From positions 34,949,620 through 35,013,619 of the forward strand of contig JBCFYV010000001.1 in NCBI GenBank assembly GCA_039000515.1: a DNA stretch of 64,000 nt, given 5' to 3'. The notes below the pieces were generated by a model that had not been told where the DNA came from, searched no databases, and was given only the letters and a program-made list of their open reading frames with translations. The number at the start of each line of letters is the position of its first letter. The first letter of the stretch is position 1. Shown one piece after another: positions 12,608 through 23,249 of the stretch. A program made the position numbers and the translations under genes. This stretch comes from Timema cristinae (Eukaryota > Arthropoda > Insecta > Phasmatodea > Timematidae).

Positions 12608-13686
12608 TCACTTGAAGAGTATCCGACGGAACGCCCGACGGAAGTCTTTGTTAAATATAGTATAGATGACGGGATTGAGGGCCGAGTTCATGTAACCTAA
12701 CCAAAACGCAACCGCAAAAGCCATTTCGGGTATGTTACACACGGAACACATAGGTCTCAGAATGTACAAGAAAAAGAAAGGTAACCAACACGCGATGAAG
12801 GAACCCATGATGAGCCCTAGGATGAGGGTTGCCCTTTTCTCCTTTTTCCTCGCAAGTCTCCGCTTCTCTCGCTCCGGGTCCCTGGGCTTCTGTATCCTCG
12901 GAACCACCTCCGACAGATTGCTATCGCTTGCGGGGATATTAGCGTTCCCCGAGGGGGCCTTAGCTTTGTTTACTGTTTCTTTTTTCACCTTGGAGGTCAC
13001 CTTCCTGCCGAAGATCGGTTGGCACAGCCTCATTTTGAGCGGTTTCACGACGGCGCACCTACTGACCACTCCGAATCTGATGACGAAGGGTCGAACTCAC
13101 TGACCATGTCTGTGTCAATACCAACACTGGGTGCCCTACACCTAGCCATGGCGGCAGCCTGCTGCGCCAGATCGCCGTTCACCGAGAGCGTCGAACCGCG
13201 GAACTGACACGTCTGTAGCGACTGTTTAGGTACCCCGGCCACATGCGCCACCTTTAGCGTGTCTTTAGGGGCCTCAAGATACCCTCCACCATCCTGGCTA
13301 CAGGCATTATCCGCATTGTCACTCGTGCTGATGTCGGACGCGAAGTCACACGTCACTATGGGGATAGGCATCGGTTTAGGTGGTTCCGACACGATAGTGG
13401 ATACACCTCCGTGTTCCAGGGTCACATTCCCTTCCACGACAACGTTTCTCATCGGGGAGTTGCTGTTGCGGTCCACAGCCGTACTCCCGGTCCTTGCACT
13501 CACAGGGGTGATGAATGTCGTGGACTTCTCCTCGTGGGGGCGCGGACTGGGCTTTTTCCGTATTCCTCGTCGCGCTCTCGCCTTCGCTGCGTAGTAGATC
13601 CGGATGTAGACGAACACCATTATGCAGCTGGGGATGTAGAAGGAGCCCAGCGCCGAGTACATCACGTAGCCAATCTCTTCGCTCAA
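12608..13686 (-). CDS. Octalpha2R: Alpha2-adrenergic-like octopamine receptor, terminal coding exon (TM5-TM7), frame broken in loop 3
   Basis: G-protein-coupled receptor for a biogenic amine, acting at the plasma membrane; alpha2-like octopamine receptors generally couple to Gi. Visible parts: TM5 at the exon start (GYVMYSALGSFYIPS, then VYIRIYYAAKARARRG), a long basic/Ser-rich loop 3, the TM6 motif CWLPFF (12773-12790), TM7 with NPVIY (12662-12676), then helix 8 (FNKDFRRAFRRILFK) and TGA at 12608-12610. The very short C-tail fits alpha2-type receptors. TM1-TM4, with the aspartate of TM3 and the DRY motif, are absent from this exon. It begins in phase 0 after a splice acceptor. The frame from TM5 ends at a stop at 13045-13047, while the TM6-TM7 frame is open from about 13096; joining them needs one extra base or two fewer. 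A tyramine/octopamine (TAR1) receptor is the main alternative but fits TM5 less well. The exon is far richer in G+C than its flanks. Confidence 0.82.
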
Positions 13687-13715
13687 CTGGGGACAGATCG
13701 AAAGAAACAACCAAT
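13687..13715 (-). promoter_or_regulatory. 3' splice acceptor of the receptor exon
   Basis: On the minus strand a pyrimidine-rich tract (TTGTTTCTTTCGATCTGTCC) precedes CCAG, with AG at 13687-13688. Coding sequence (TTGAGCGAAGAG, Leu-Ser-Glu-Glu) follows in phase 0 from 13686. Similarity to amine receptors begins right after it, which supports this boundary. The open frame extending up to 13743 is intronic read-through. Confidence 0.75.
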
Positions 13716-13785
13716 CAGACGGTGGAAATATTAACGTAAACATAAAATAATGATCATGACATGTACATCAATGAACTGAAAGACT

Positions 13786-14039
13786 AATTCGTCACCCGAA
13801 AATGCAAGTGTTCTATTTCCAAAATTGTTAAATTTGAGATATTTGGTGTTTATGTTCATTTAGAATGCATATGATTCACGTGCTGTGAAATTGAGACTTT
13901 TATATAATTACTTAAGAAGATACAAACTCTAGTTATCATCTAGTAACATTGGTTTTATACACAAAGTCAACATTCAAAGCTCTTTTATTCAAAAGTGAAA
14001 ATTTGGACATAGAACACTTCCATTCTCGGGTGACGAATT
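13786..14039. mobile_element. Candidate MITE with long terminal inverted repeats
   Basis: The left end (AATTCGTCACCCGAAAATGC) and the reverse complement of the right end (AATTCGTCACCCGAGAATGG) match over about 37 nt with 3 mismatches. The roughly 180-bp interior is AT-rich and noncoding. No clear target-site duplication was seen. It lies about 100 bp upstream of the receptor exon in the presumed intron. Confidence 0.6.
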
Positions 14040-14049
14040 GTTAAGTTCA

Positions 14050-14240
14050 TTTAGCTCGGTTCACCTTGAATAGGAAGGTAAAGGTTTGAGTCCAAGTAAG
14101 ATGCTTGGACGGTAGATTACCCAAGTTAGATTTTCATTCTCCCTCAACGCAATTGCGGGTAGTAGGTACTACTTTCCTTAAACCTATTCCAGCAGTTTAA
14201 TTAAATACGGATAGTCCATATAATAATAATAATAATAATA
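14050..14240 (+). repeat. SINE family B, degenerate copy
   Basis: B-box-like AAAGGTTTGAGTCC near 14083 and the body segment TCTCCCTCAACGCAATTGCGGG match family B (CTCCACGCAAATGCGGG elsewhere). The copy ends in (TAA)n at about 14222-14240, and the shared tail is nearly unrecognisable. Confidence 0.55.
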
Positions 14241-16204
14241 TATAATATATAATATATATATTTTGGCTCTTTGCCATTTTTTAGTTCAATTTGATGAAAA
14301 AAATATTTGAGCATGAGAATCTAACGCAAGCTCAATTTTACACTTTATGTTCACCATTCTTGCGAAAATACCACAGGTTTAACATATGCATTGTATCAAA
14401 TACAACCAAAAAACATTTGGGATTGTTTAAAACACTTATGTATCCATAAAGACTTACGATTAGAGGAAATTGTTTTGACAAAAACATATGTCTTGTTGAA
14501 TAACTTGAATTTTTAATAATAATTTAATAATTATTTAGTGATTTAATTTTCTGTGGTAAGAGATTTACAAAATGTACCTGATATTTAATTAATTTTAAAA
14601 TAAAAATATTATTTTACTTTGTTAAATATAGTATTTAATCAATAGCATAGTATTTTTAATTATAGTAATTAATTAGGTACATGATTATATTTAAATTAAG
14701 TAGTGTAATAACAGATTCATTAAAATCAATATATTATATACTGTTTTTAAATCATATACTCATTCATAAAAAGTATGACTATTGTATATTTATTAAAATT
14801 TACATGGTTTCAAGTCATATTTAAATATGAAAACTAATAATTTTTACTTACAAGTAATAAGCCCAAACGAATAAAGTATAAGTATATATATTTTTAACAA
14901 AATATAAAAATTTGATACTAATGCATATTAATCATCATTTTCGTTCTACTCTGATATTTTATCGCTACCATCGGTTATTTGAAACAAAATGTCAAAGTTT
15001 TGTGACTAAGCAACGGTTTTGTGTATTTTTATTTTACCATCCTAATAATATATACAAGAGTATCGATTAGTATTGACCTCCAAGTCATGTCAAGAGAACT
15101 CCACAGCTGATATCGACAAGCGTTGTTTCGGTTTTGAACTGAAGCATAGTGATTCATGGGCTAATGCCCAATAATATGACTCAGCTAATGTAAAAACCGT
15201 CTAAGTAATTTTGTCAAATTTACTAAACACACAAAATGTTGTTTCATTGGGCAAATACTTAAATCTAATTGTGATATTAAAAATGTTTTTAATTTATATA
15301 CTGTGGCGGTTTGAGAATGGATCAATTAATTAATTCCGTTATTTATCTAAATTTAAAATATATTTTGTTTTATTATTCTTTCTGTGATGTGATCTCTGCT
15401 ACAACGTAGGCTAGAGACTGTTATTAAGAAAGAAATATGGTTTTTTTCTCCTCACTTCACAACCCATCATGGTTGAATACATATGATTGCATTATTTAAC
15501 AGGGATGAGAAATATAGGATTAAGAAAAAATGTATTTGCATTTGCTTGAAAAATTTATAAAATATTTCCCTTAATAAAATCACGTTTAGTAAAAAACCAC
15601 CCACAGTAATTTAAGCTTATAATGGTTGTGTTAAAGAGTTGATAAATAACTATATTTATTAAATTTTTTCTAAAAAATCATCTTAATGGTTTAAACTATA
15701 TAAGAGTAGTGTTTTAATATAAATATATAAAAATATATACATATAATAATTATTTGTTATAGCTAATTTTATAGAGAAACCTAAATTGTATTTATCAACA
15801 CAATTTTATTGATTAATGACTAGGATCATTAAAAAATGCAAGTATTGATTTTATTCTTATAAATTATTATGAATTCCTCAAATCTAGTGTCAGGAAGGCG
15901 CTCAAATTGCCCCACTACCATGATTATTAAACTTGTTATTGATATTATAGTAATATATTTACATTTCAAAAGTCGAAATAAACATTTGTCCCCTATAAAT
16001 ATTATTTCAATGGCCAACATAATATTTACAAAGATAAATATATTTAGTATAAACACTTTAACATGCTCTAAGTCACAAGTGTATAGCTTTAATTTCTCTC
16101 AACCCCTCATGGAGAGAAGTATGATGTATCGTCAAAAAAGTCTAATCGAAATGTTAGTGAATGTCCAAGTTTCACGATAATCTGAAACCGAAAATGTGGT
16201 TTAC
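14241..16204. other. AT-rich noncoding
   Basis: No exon or repeat recognised. Short open frames at 15829-16180 overlap on both strands and have no domain. Confidence 0.5.
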
Positions 16205-16345
16205 ACGATGCCATCTGTCTGTCTGTTATTAGTTTGTGTGTATCGGCCGAGAGCCGAGACACATTTTACCAATATACAAAGTAACTAGGGGTTTCATAAG
16301 GTTCCTCAGAGGAGGATTTTATATAGTTGACATCCAACCTTAAAA
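16205..16345 (+). repeat. Interspersed repeat G, copy 1
   Basis: Contains ATCTGTCTGTCTGT, GAGCCGAGACACATTTTACC and TTTCATAAGGTTCCTCAGAGG. These occur in the same order, reverse-complemented, at 62786-62970. Two copies in opposite orientation make it an interspersed repeat; its class is unknown. Confidence 0.55.
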
Positions 16346-16963
16346 TTAAGGGTGATTAACTGAGGGGTAAAAATAAAAAATTGAATATCGCATTTCTTAA
16401 ACATTTTAACGGTTTTGATTAAAAAATATAAATAAGATCGAGGAGATGCATGGATTACAAAATAAATGGTATGACACAATTGGACAAAATTTCTCATGTT
16501 GTGTTTTTATATTCGAAGATAATTTATAAAATTAAATTTCAAGTAAACTACCCAAATGTTTACTTTCCTATTTAAAAACAAAACGATCAATTTCTTTATC
16601 ACAATAATCACTCTTTATGTGTAATCTTAAGCAAAATTGTTCAAATAAATTAAAAATAATTCAAATTTTAAAATTAAATTAGTTGTATAGTACTATTAAA
16701 TTATTTGTTATTTGTAAAAATAAAAACTTATTTTTATTTATAATGAAAAACTGTTCAGGGATTCCCATTATGAATTCAATCTTCAAAGTTAATTCTTTTT
16801 GAATTGAAATATTCTATAATTTGTTGTCACCTATTAATTAATTTAATTTAGATAAATAAAGATATAATATAATTGTTAATATAAAATAGACACCCAATAT
16901 CAATTCTGAAACAATTCATTAAAGATATTTAAACAAATAAAATTTTACAAAAAACAGTGAGAA

Positions 16964-16994
16964 TCATGCCTCAGACCATGGGGCCACTGAAGCG
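16964..16994 (-). repeat. SINE family B1 head fragment
   Basis: GCCTCAGACCATGGGGCCACTGAAGCGG is the reversed 5' end of the B1 tRNA-like head (GGTGGCC...GGTTTAAGGC). Nothing of the body remains next to it. Confidence 0.6.
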
Positions 16995-16999
16995 GACTA

Positions 17000-17668
17000 C
17001 TTTTTACTTAAAAATTACTATTTTCAAATCCGAAGCCTTTATCTTTATATAACAAAACCATATTAAGATATTTACCTTTACTTGAATTATAGCGTAATCA
17101 AATCTTAAATTTATGTTAATTTTTTATAATGTATTTTATCAAAAATATAAGAAAAGTAAAACCATTTTAGGGATTAAAAATAAAATAAAGTGTTAAGCTA
17201 GAATTTATGTAACGAAAAGATTCATGTGCCACTTAATTCCTATTTTAAAAAAAGTATAAATTACAAAAAATAAGAGTGATAAATTATTTTAATCTACTTT
17301 GGCATGTATTAAAACTAAAAAAACGAGCCTCAAACAAAGTTTTTTTTTCTACCACCCTGCTAGAAAGGATTATTAGCATAAGTTCTATTGTCATGACGGA
17401 AGTTCTGCCAAAAGTTGAGTTAGAAGGCAGTTTGAAAGAGCCAGCCTCCAGACGTATTAGTTAAAGGATTAATAGGTGTGACGTCAGGGTCATAAAGTTC
17501 ACGTCATTCAAGAGGTGGGGATGGTAGAGAAAAAATATTCGGTCTTACTTAGTCGATAAGATAAAGTTATTTAAGTGGATGGCACCAGTTTTTATGACTG
17601 AGTAATTAGTTGATGTCTGTTGGAAAATGCCGATGATTTAATAGCCGATAAAACTTTAGTGCTCAAAT
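17000..17668. other. Noncoding, nothing recognised
   Basis: A 62-residue open frame at 17276-17464 has no domain. A single TGACGTCA palindrome near 17479 is isolated. Confidence 0.5.
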
Positions 17669-17680
17669 AAATGAAATAGT

Positions 17681-17883
17681 TTTTATTATTATTAGTACCA
17701 CATCTTACTACCCGTTCGGGTTATACGCACGTACGCTAATGTGCATTGGTAGGGTGATTGTGAGATGAAATAGAGGACCTACAGTGTAACGTGGAATCCG
17801 AACCACGGCGGAGGCCTGGCATTTCACACATTCACAAGTTGTGATTAATACACATCTTGTCAGAGGTGAAGGAAGGGTTTGGT
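17681..17883 (-). repeat. SINE family A, 5'-truncated with perfect TSD (A4)
   Basis: Tail and body are present and the tRNA-like head is absent. It is flanked by an exact 12-bp duplication AAATGAAATAGT (17669-17680 and 17884-17895). Truncation at the 5' end with an intact duplication is the signature of target-primed reverse transcription. Confidence 0.93.
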
Positions 17884-17988
17884 AAATGAAATAGTCTTAT
17901 TGGTATAAAACTGTGATAGGATAAACAATTTGAAACCTAGATTATAACTAGCATTAATTATTGTAATATAGCTACAGATTATTTTTTC

Positions 17989-18270
17989 TGCTAGTCTAGG
18001 GGTAAGGTGTCGGATTTCTGTGTTGGAGGTCCGGGGTTCAATACCCGGTCCCGACACAGATTTATCTGATTACCAAACCCTTCCTTCACCTCTGAAAAGA
18101 CGTGTATTAATCACAACTTGTGAATATGTGGGATGCCAGGCCTCCACTGGTTCGGATTCCACGTTAAACTGTAGGTCATCCATTTCATCTCATAATAACC
18201 CTACATTCATTACACATTAGCGTAAGTGCGTGCAACTCGAACGAGTAGGAAGATGCGGTGCTAATAATTT
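17989..18270 (+). repeat. SINE family A, near full-length (A5)
   Basis: Head with CTAGTCTAGGGGTAAGGTG and B box (GGGGTTCAATACC), complete body, and a tail ending GATGCGGTGCTAATAAT. It lies in opposite orientation to A4, 105 bp away. Possible short duplication ATTTTTTC / ATTTTTCC. Confidence 0.88.
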
Positions 18271-18273
18271 TTC

Positions 18274-18518
18274 CTAAGCATCGCGTCTTAATACTCTTTT
18301 GGTTTGTACTCATATTTACTGATTACGCTAATGTGTTAGGGATGAGAAATTTGAATAAAATTAAGTGTACCTGCAATTGTGTGTGGAGAGAGTGGAAAAC
18401 CATTTTTAAAATAACCTTAGGATACCCAATTGATATTTTAATCCCAAGATCCATGTCATCGGCAGTCTAGTATATCACTAGAGTGATGCCCTAAACCATG
18501 TGGCCACCGAAGGGGCTA
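18274..18518 (-). repeat. SINE family B1, full-length but diverged
   Basis: Reversed tail (AGCATCGCGTCTTAATAC), body (GGAGAGAGTGGAAAACCATT) and reversed head ending ATGTGGCCACCGAAGGGGCT. It directly abuts the 3' end of A5. Confidence 0.8.
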
Positions 18519-18719
18519 TTAAAGTTTGTTTTATATTATCCATTCACGTAAGTGCAGATGTGATTCCTCTAAATTATATCTTTTCTTCTCTATCAACAAA
18601 GTTTAAATGTTTGTCATAGCTCGGATCCAATGCATGCGCGTAAAAAAATATTATGGTAATTTTTATAATTTCTTTACTTATAAATAGCACAAATTATTTG
18701 GTTAGACTTGGTAATATTA

Positions 18720-19115
18720 GCATTCAAAACCTTCTTTCTCTTTTCCTATCTATATTTCTCCAACTTTATGTATCTCCTACTTCTCTGTATATATCTCTCA
18801 ATAACTTTCTGTACTTCTTGCACTTTATGTTTATCTCTTAATTTGTGTGTCTCTCTACCTTTCTGTAACTTTCACTTTATATATCTCTCTACCTTTCTGT
18901 ATCTCTATACATTTCTGTATCTCTCTCACTTTCTGTACATCTCTTAATTTCTGTAGATCTTTTAATTTATGTATTTCTCTACCTTTCTGTATCTCTTTAA
19001 GTTTCTTTATATATCTCCTTTTATGTCTCTCTCTCGATTGATGTATCTCACTTCCTATCCGTGTCTCTCTACATTTATGTATCTTTCTCTCTTTCTATAT
19101 CTCTATACTTTTCTT
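18720..19115. repeat. Pyrimidine-rich minisatellite
   Basis: About 400 bp of diverged tandem units of roughly 20-26 bp built on TTTCTGTATCTCTCTACC-like sequence on the plus strand. The overlapping open frames here (Leu/Ser/Phe-rich, repeating CISLPF-like peptides) result from the repeat and are not genes. Confidence 0.75.
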
Positions 19116-19434
19116 ACCGCTCTAACTTTTGCTCTTTTGCTCTTATATTTTTCCCGCCCTTGCTTCTTTCAATATTAACTCTTTAATCGAAGGACTTCAC
19201 TTATTAACCATGTGACTACAAAAGTGGTATCTTTCTTTGTTTGATTTTGACCTGGTATTTCACATATTTTCAAAACTTTAATGCAGATGGATTTATGAAA
19301 GTTACTGAAACTATCCAAACATATCATATGTGACCTCATGTTATCATAGCTTTCAAATTTGAAGGTATTGTAAAATATTTATATAACAACATTTATAAGA
19401 AAACCCCCAAATAGAGTAAGTCTTCATTTTCTAA

Positions 19435-19468
<34 letters not shown>

Positions 19469-20536
19469 TATTATTACTTCAGTTCTACTATAAAAGATCC
19501 ATACCGTGAATAAAGGTGTGAATATAAGGAAGTTCAGTAATTTTGCATTTTTTTTAATATCAAAATATTGTTTGGATAAGATAAATAAAATTTTCCCCAG
19601 AGCTTTATTTTCTTCACAAGGTGATATAAATCGTTCTTGGATATCTGTCAAGGCTGTCCTAGAACTTAATGACAGATTTTTTATATAATTAAAAAAAATT
19701 CATATAATGATAATATGCTAATGACAGATATTAAACAACTGTTGATATAACATGTGAAAAAATTAAACATTTTTCTACTGGAGCAATATTTTATTTATTT
19801 TGAACAAAAAAATTTCTACAAGAAATGCAAAAAACCGCCCTTAACACGCGTTCTCTACATCTCCACCTTAAGTACAAGTTATGTTTTGTCTCAGCAACTT
19901 CTCTCTGTCTCTCGTTCTCCAATATTACAATGCCCTAGCTCTGTATTTATATGGTTATTCACACAGAAACTTGTATTCTTCAGAGGATTAGGTCTACTAC
20001 CCAGCTCTTTGTTTCCAGTCTAGTGTATTTCCTTGCACACTCCCTATTCAACCCTCTATTCTTGATATCTTCAATACCCACCCCTATTTTACCCCTATAT
20101 CTTGTGACACTAATCCTATTCGATTCAAGCTACTCCTCCCTAGGGGTCCTTCATTGGCCTGGTTTTCTCAGCTGGCGCCGCCTTCAAAGTTTAGGAGAGA
20201 TCTAGTCCGTCGTAAGCTTTCACTTATATCTCGAAAAGGGGTAGACGTGGTGGAGAGGAAGGGGGGAGGAATAAGGAAAACGTAATCGGGTTTCATTGCT
20301 TCCATTCGGAGCCGAGTAACGTGGCTTGGACCTTAATACCGAAATATATGACCAACGTGTTAGTTTTATGACGCGATATGGTAGTTGAACTATAAGATCG
20401 TGTCGGAGGACCGTTTTATATTACCTATTTATATAAGGCTGACATTGCTTCTATTCTATTTTCAACAAACCAAACAACGTGTGACTTTTTTATATCAAAT
20501 AATTTAAATAGCCATTTAAAATACAAGTAGAAGTGT
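19116..20536. other. Noncoding with a (TTA)n microsatellite
   Basis: A (TTA)n tract runs from about 19434 to 19477. The section at 19860-20330 is richer in G+C and gives open frames of 84-89 residues without recognisable domains. No exon could be supported. Confidence 0.45.
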
Positions 20537-20549
20537 TTGTATAATAAGA

Positions 20550-20828
20550 TTATTATTATTAGCACCGAGTCTTACTACCCGTTCGGGTTATACGCACTTA
20601 CGCTAATGTGTAATGGTAGGATGATTATGAGATGAAATGAAGGACCTACAGTTTAACGTGGAATCCGAACCACGGTGGAGGCCTGGCATTCCCCACATTC
20701 ACATGCTGTCTTGTCAGAGGTGAAGGAAGGGTTTGGTAATCAGATAAATCTGTGCCGGGACCGAGGATTGAACCCCGGCCGCCAGCATAGAAGTCTGACA
20801 CCTTACTCCTAGACCACCAGGTCACCAG
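20550..20828 (-). repeat. SINE family A, full-length with perfect TSD (A6)
   Basis: Complete tail, body and tRNA-like head (reversed B box GGATTGAACCCC; A-box region TCCTAGACCACCAGG). Exact 13-bp duplication TTGTATAATAAGA at 20537-20549 and 20829-20841. Confidence 0.95.
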
Positions 20829-20924
20829 TTGTATAATAAGACACAAAGGCATTTTAATAATTTAAGTACAGTTTTTTTCTCCCACCACTTTTCAAGCTGT
20901 GAGCATATTAAATTTTTACGTGTA

Positions 20925-21118
20925 TATATTAGAGATGAGGAAGTTTGAATGAAAAAGAAGGGGTCAGGAATTTTCATGGAGGTAACATAGAAAAGTATCT
21001 AGGCAAAAAAACACTCTCATTACAATTGACCGGGAGTCGAACCCCCAATCTCCCCGTCATGGGGTAGTAAAGTCAATTGCAAGAGTGACACTTTGACTAT
21101 TTGGCAATATAAGCGGGT
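20925..21118 (-). repeat. SINE family B1, tail-less copy
   Basis: Reversed B box (GGGAGTCGAACCCCC), variable-arm-like segment (ATCTCCCCGTCATGGGG) and 5' end (GCAATATAAGCGGGT). Body traces (ATTAGAGATGAGGAAGTTTG) reach 20925, but the shared tail is missing. Confidence 0.7.
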
Positions 21119-21217
21119 TTTTACGTAATGTCGAGTTGTATGACTTATTATTATTTTGTATTTAACTCTAGTTCTACGTATTTAATTTTCTTAGTTGCAA
21201 CCTTAAACAAATTTTAT

Positions 21218-21462
21218 TTTAGCACCACATTTTACTAAATATTAAGGTTATACGTTAATGTACTAACTACGCCAGGAGTTTAAGAATTAGGAAGGTCATA
21301 TTTAGAGCAAGTGTACCCGTATTTGTGTGAAGGAAGAGTGGAAAACCGTTTAAGAAATACATCCTCATTACACACGACCGGGATTCAAACCTCTTTCTTT
21401 CTATCATAGGCAGTCTATTATACTGCTAGAGTAGTGCCTTAGAACATGCAGCCACCGAAGCA
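21218..21462 (-). repeat. SINE family B1, full-length diverged
   Basis: Starts AGCACCACATTTTACTAAAT, passes the body (GGAAGAGTGGAAAACCG) and reversed B box (CGGGATTCAAACC), and ends CAGCCACCGAAGCAGGTC. Confidence 0.8.
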
Positions 21463-21907
21463 GGTCTTAAACTTATTAAAATTAAAATTTTATTTGGAAA
21501 TAAAGCTGTAAGACTTAACTTCATAATTCAAGTATTATTCCTATAGTTATTATAGAAAACATATTTAATCAATATTTTTAATATTCAGATAACAGTTTTA
21601 AGCAGTTGTTAAAAGGAATGATATTGACTTTTGTAGTTAAAATAGTAACAAGAATATAAAAAAATTATTAAAAAAGTTGATCTACTAAAAAATTGATTTT
21701 ATTTGTTGTTTATGACGTAATAAACATGAATATAATTTAGTTTATAAAATACACCAAGCCTTAAACTACTCTTTTTAAATTAAATTTTAAATATTTACTC
21801 TTTAAATAAAATTGGACATTTGTAAAACCTCAAATATTCGAAAGAAAATTTTAGGTTTGTATAAAGAAAAGATTTGACCCATATAATTAATTAATTAATT
21901 ATTTAGT
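21463..21907. other. AT-rich noncoding
   Basis: Nothing recognised. Confidence 0.5.
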
Positions 21908-22150
21908 TGTTCTACCACCTATTAAAACCCATCCGGGGTATACGCTTTATAATCACGCTTATGGGCTGAATGAGGGTGTAGCATATACAAGCATGGTAAC
22001 CGCATTTACATGGATCAAATAGTGAAATAATTTATGAAAAATCCCTCAAGTACTCATCTTAGATTCAAACAAAAGCCTCCTTTTTTTGGAAGAAATCCAA
22101 ACTAGATGTACCTAACATAGAATCCGCATGCCCACCGATGGCGATAACCA
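21908..22150 (-). repeat. SINE family B, highly degenerate
   Basis: Order of parts is preserved: tail trace (ACCACCTATTAAAACCCATCC), decayed middle, and an end trace (CATGCCCACCGATGGCGATA) resembling the reversed B1 head. Many substitutions indicate an old copy. Confidence 0.5.
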
Positions 22151-22304
22151 CCAAAGTTCTTAATCTGATTTTTAACAAAAGTGAAATTTCTCAACTATCT
22201 CCAATTCTTCGCGTTAAGTTCGGGTGATAAGTCTAAACTCATAATTTTCCAGTCAAATTTAATTAGAAAACTGAATGATGTAAGACTTCACTGTCGCAAT
22301 ATAC

Positions 22305-22502
22305 TTGAATACCAATGATGGAGAGGTTGGGGATAGAATCCTGGTTGGGATAGCTAGGTGGTATTCCCTAAACTATTTTTCACTCTCCCACCACCCAAAT
22401 ATCGGTAAACTTCCACTAAATTCAAACTTACTCGTCCCTAATACATTATGTAACTGGTTCATCAAGTATAACACACAAGGGTAGTAAGACGTGGTTCTAA
22501 AA
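22305..22502 (+). repeat. SINE family B, degenerate, 5'-truncated
   Basis: Begins in the head near GATGGAGAGGTTGGGGATAG, has B-box-like AATCCTGGTTGGG and body CACTCTCCCACCACCCAAAT, and ends in the shared tail (AAGGGTAGTAAGACGTGGTT). Confidence 0.7.
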
Positions 22503-22644
22503 TATATTGAGTAGCTTGAATCTATAAAGTTTATATAAGACGCCCAAAGAGAAATAAATAACAGGGTCGGAAAAGAATAGGTAAATATTCCAAGATAATG
22601 ATCACTCTAGATAATTAAACTATGATCACCCATATACTAATATT

Positions 22645-22800
22645 ATAAAGAGGAAAGATTTGATTTTTTGTTTGTAATGGATAGATTCAAAAATTACTGG
22701 ACCGATTTTATAAATTTTTTCACCAATATAAAGCTACATTATCAGCGAGTAAAATAGGCTATATTTTATTTAGAAAATTTAATTTATTCCTCATAAAAAT
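22645..22800 (+). mobile_element. Helitron-like 5' end fragment
   Basis: ATACTAATATTATAAAGAGG followed by AAATTACTGGACCGATTTTA resembles a 5' terminus seen on Helitron-type repeats in many insect genomes (recalled, not searched). No 3' terminus of this copy was identified, and the following 450 bp, including a GGGG-rich patch at 22850-22930, is unassigned. Confidence 0.4.
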
Positions 22801-23249
22801 GTTGATAGTATATTATATAGTCATTGGGAAAAAAATTGTTGAATGGAAAGTGGGGTTGGTGAAGGGGCAGGGGTGAGGAAAGAGGAATGAGATGAAAATA
22901 GGAGGGAGAATAAAAAGATGGAGGGGGATATACAGTGATGGTAGGACTGTATTTTTTTAAAAAAGTAAAAAAGTTTTGTTTTTATATTGACATGATGAAT
23001 GATTTAAGCTTTGTTTTACAGGATTCTTTACAATATTTTTTCCCGGAGAAGGGGGCTAGTATCTTATAAAATACACAATATCAAAAACAAGAAAGATATT
23101 ATTGTTAAGGTGGTGGTGTAGGGAACGTGAGTTTGTGGTAGTATTTATGCATTTTGTTTACATTAAAACACTTTTTTGTTTTAAATAAATAATATAATTC
23201 TTTAGTAAAAATATAATTGTTTAATTATTTTCTTCACATGGTGACATCA

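Noticed and set aside
13259..13734. Plus-strand open frames of 74-111 residues opposite the receptor exon
   Set aside because: They are antisense shadows of a relatively G+C-rich coding exon; the minus strand carries the conserved transmembrane motifs.
17474..17486. cAMP-response-element palindromes (TGACGTCA near 17479, similar at 50643 and 61777)
   Set aside because: Isolated eight-base matches with no promoter or gene nearby; expected by chance in 64 kb.
18653..19178. Hydrophobic Leu/Ser/Phe-rich proteins
   Set aside because: They result from translating a CT-rich minisatellite; there is no start context or domain.
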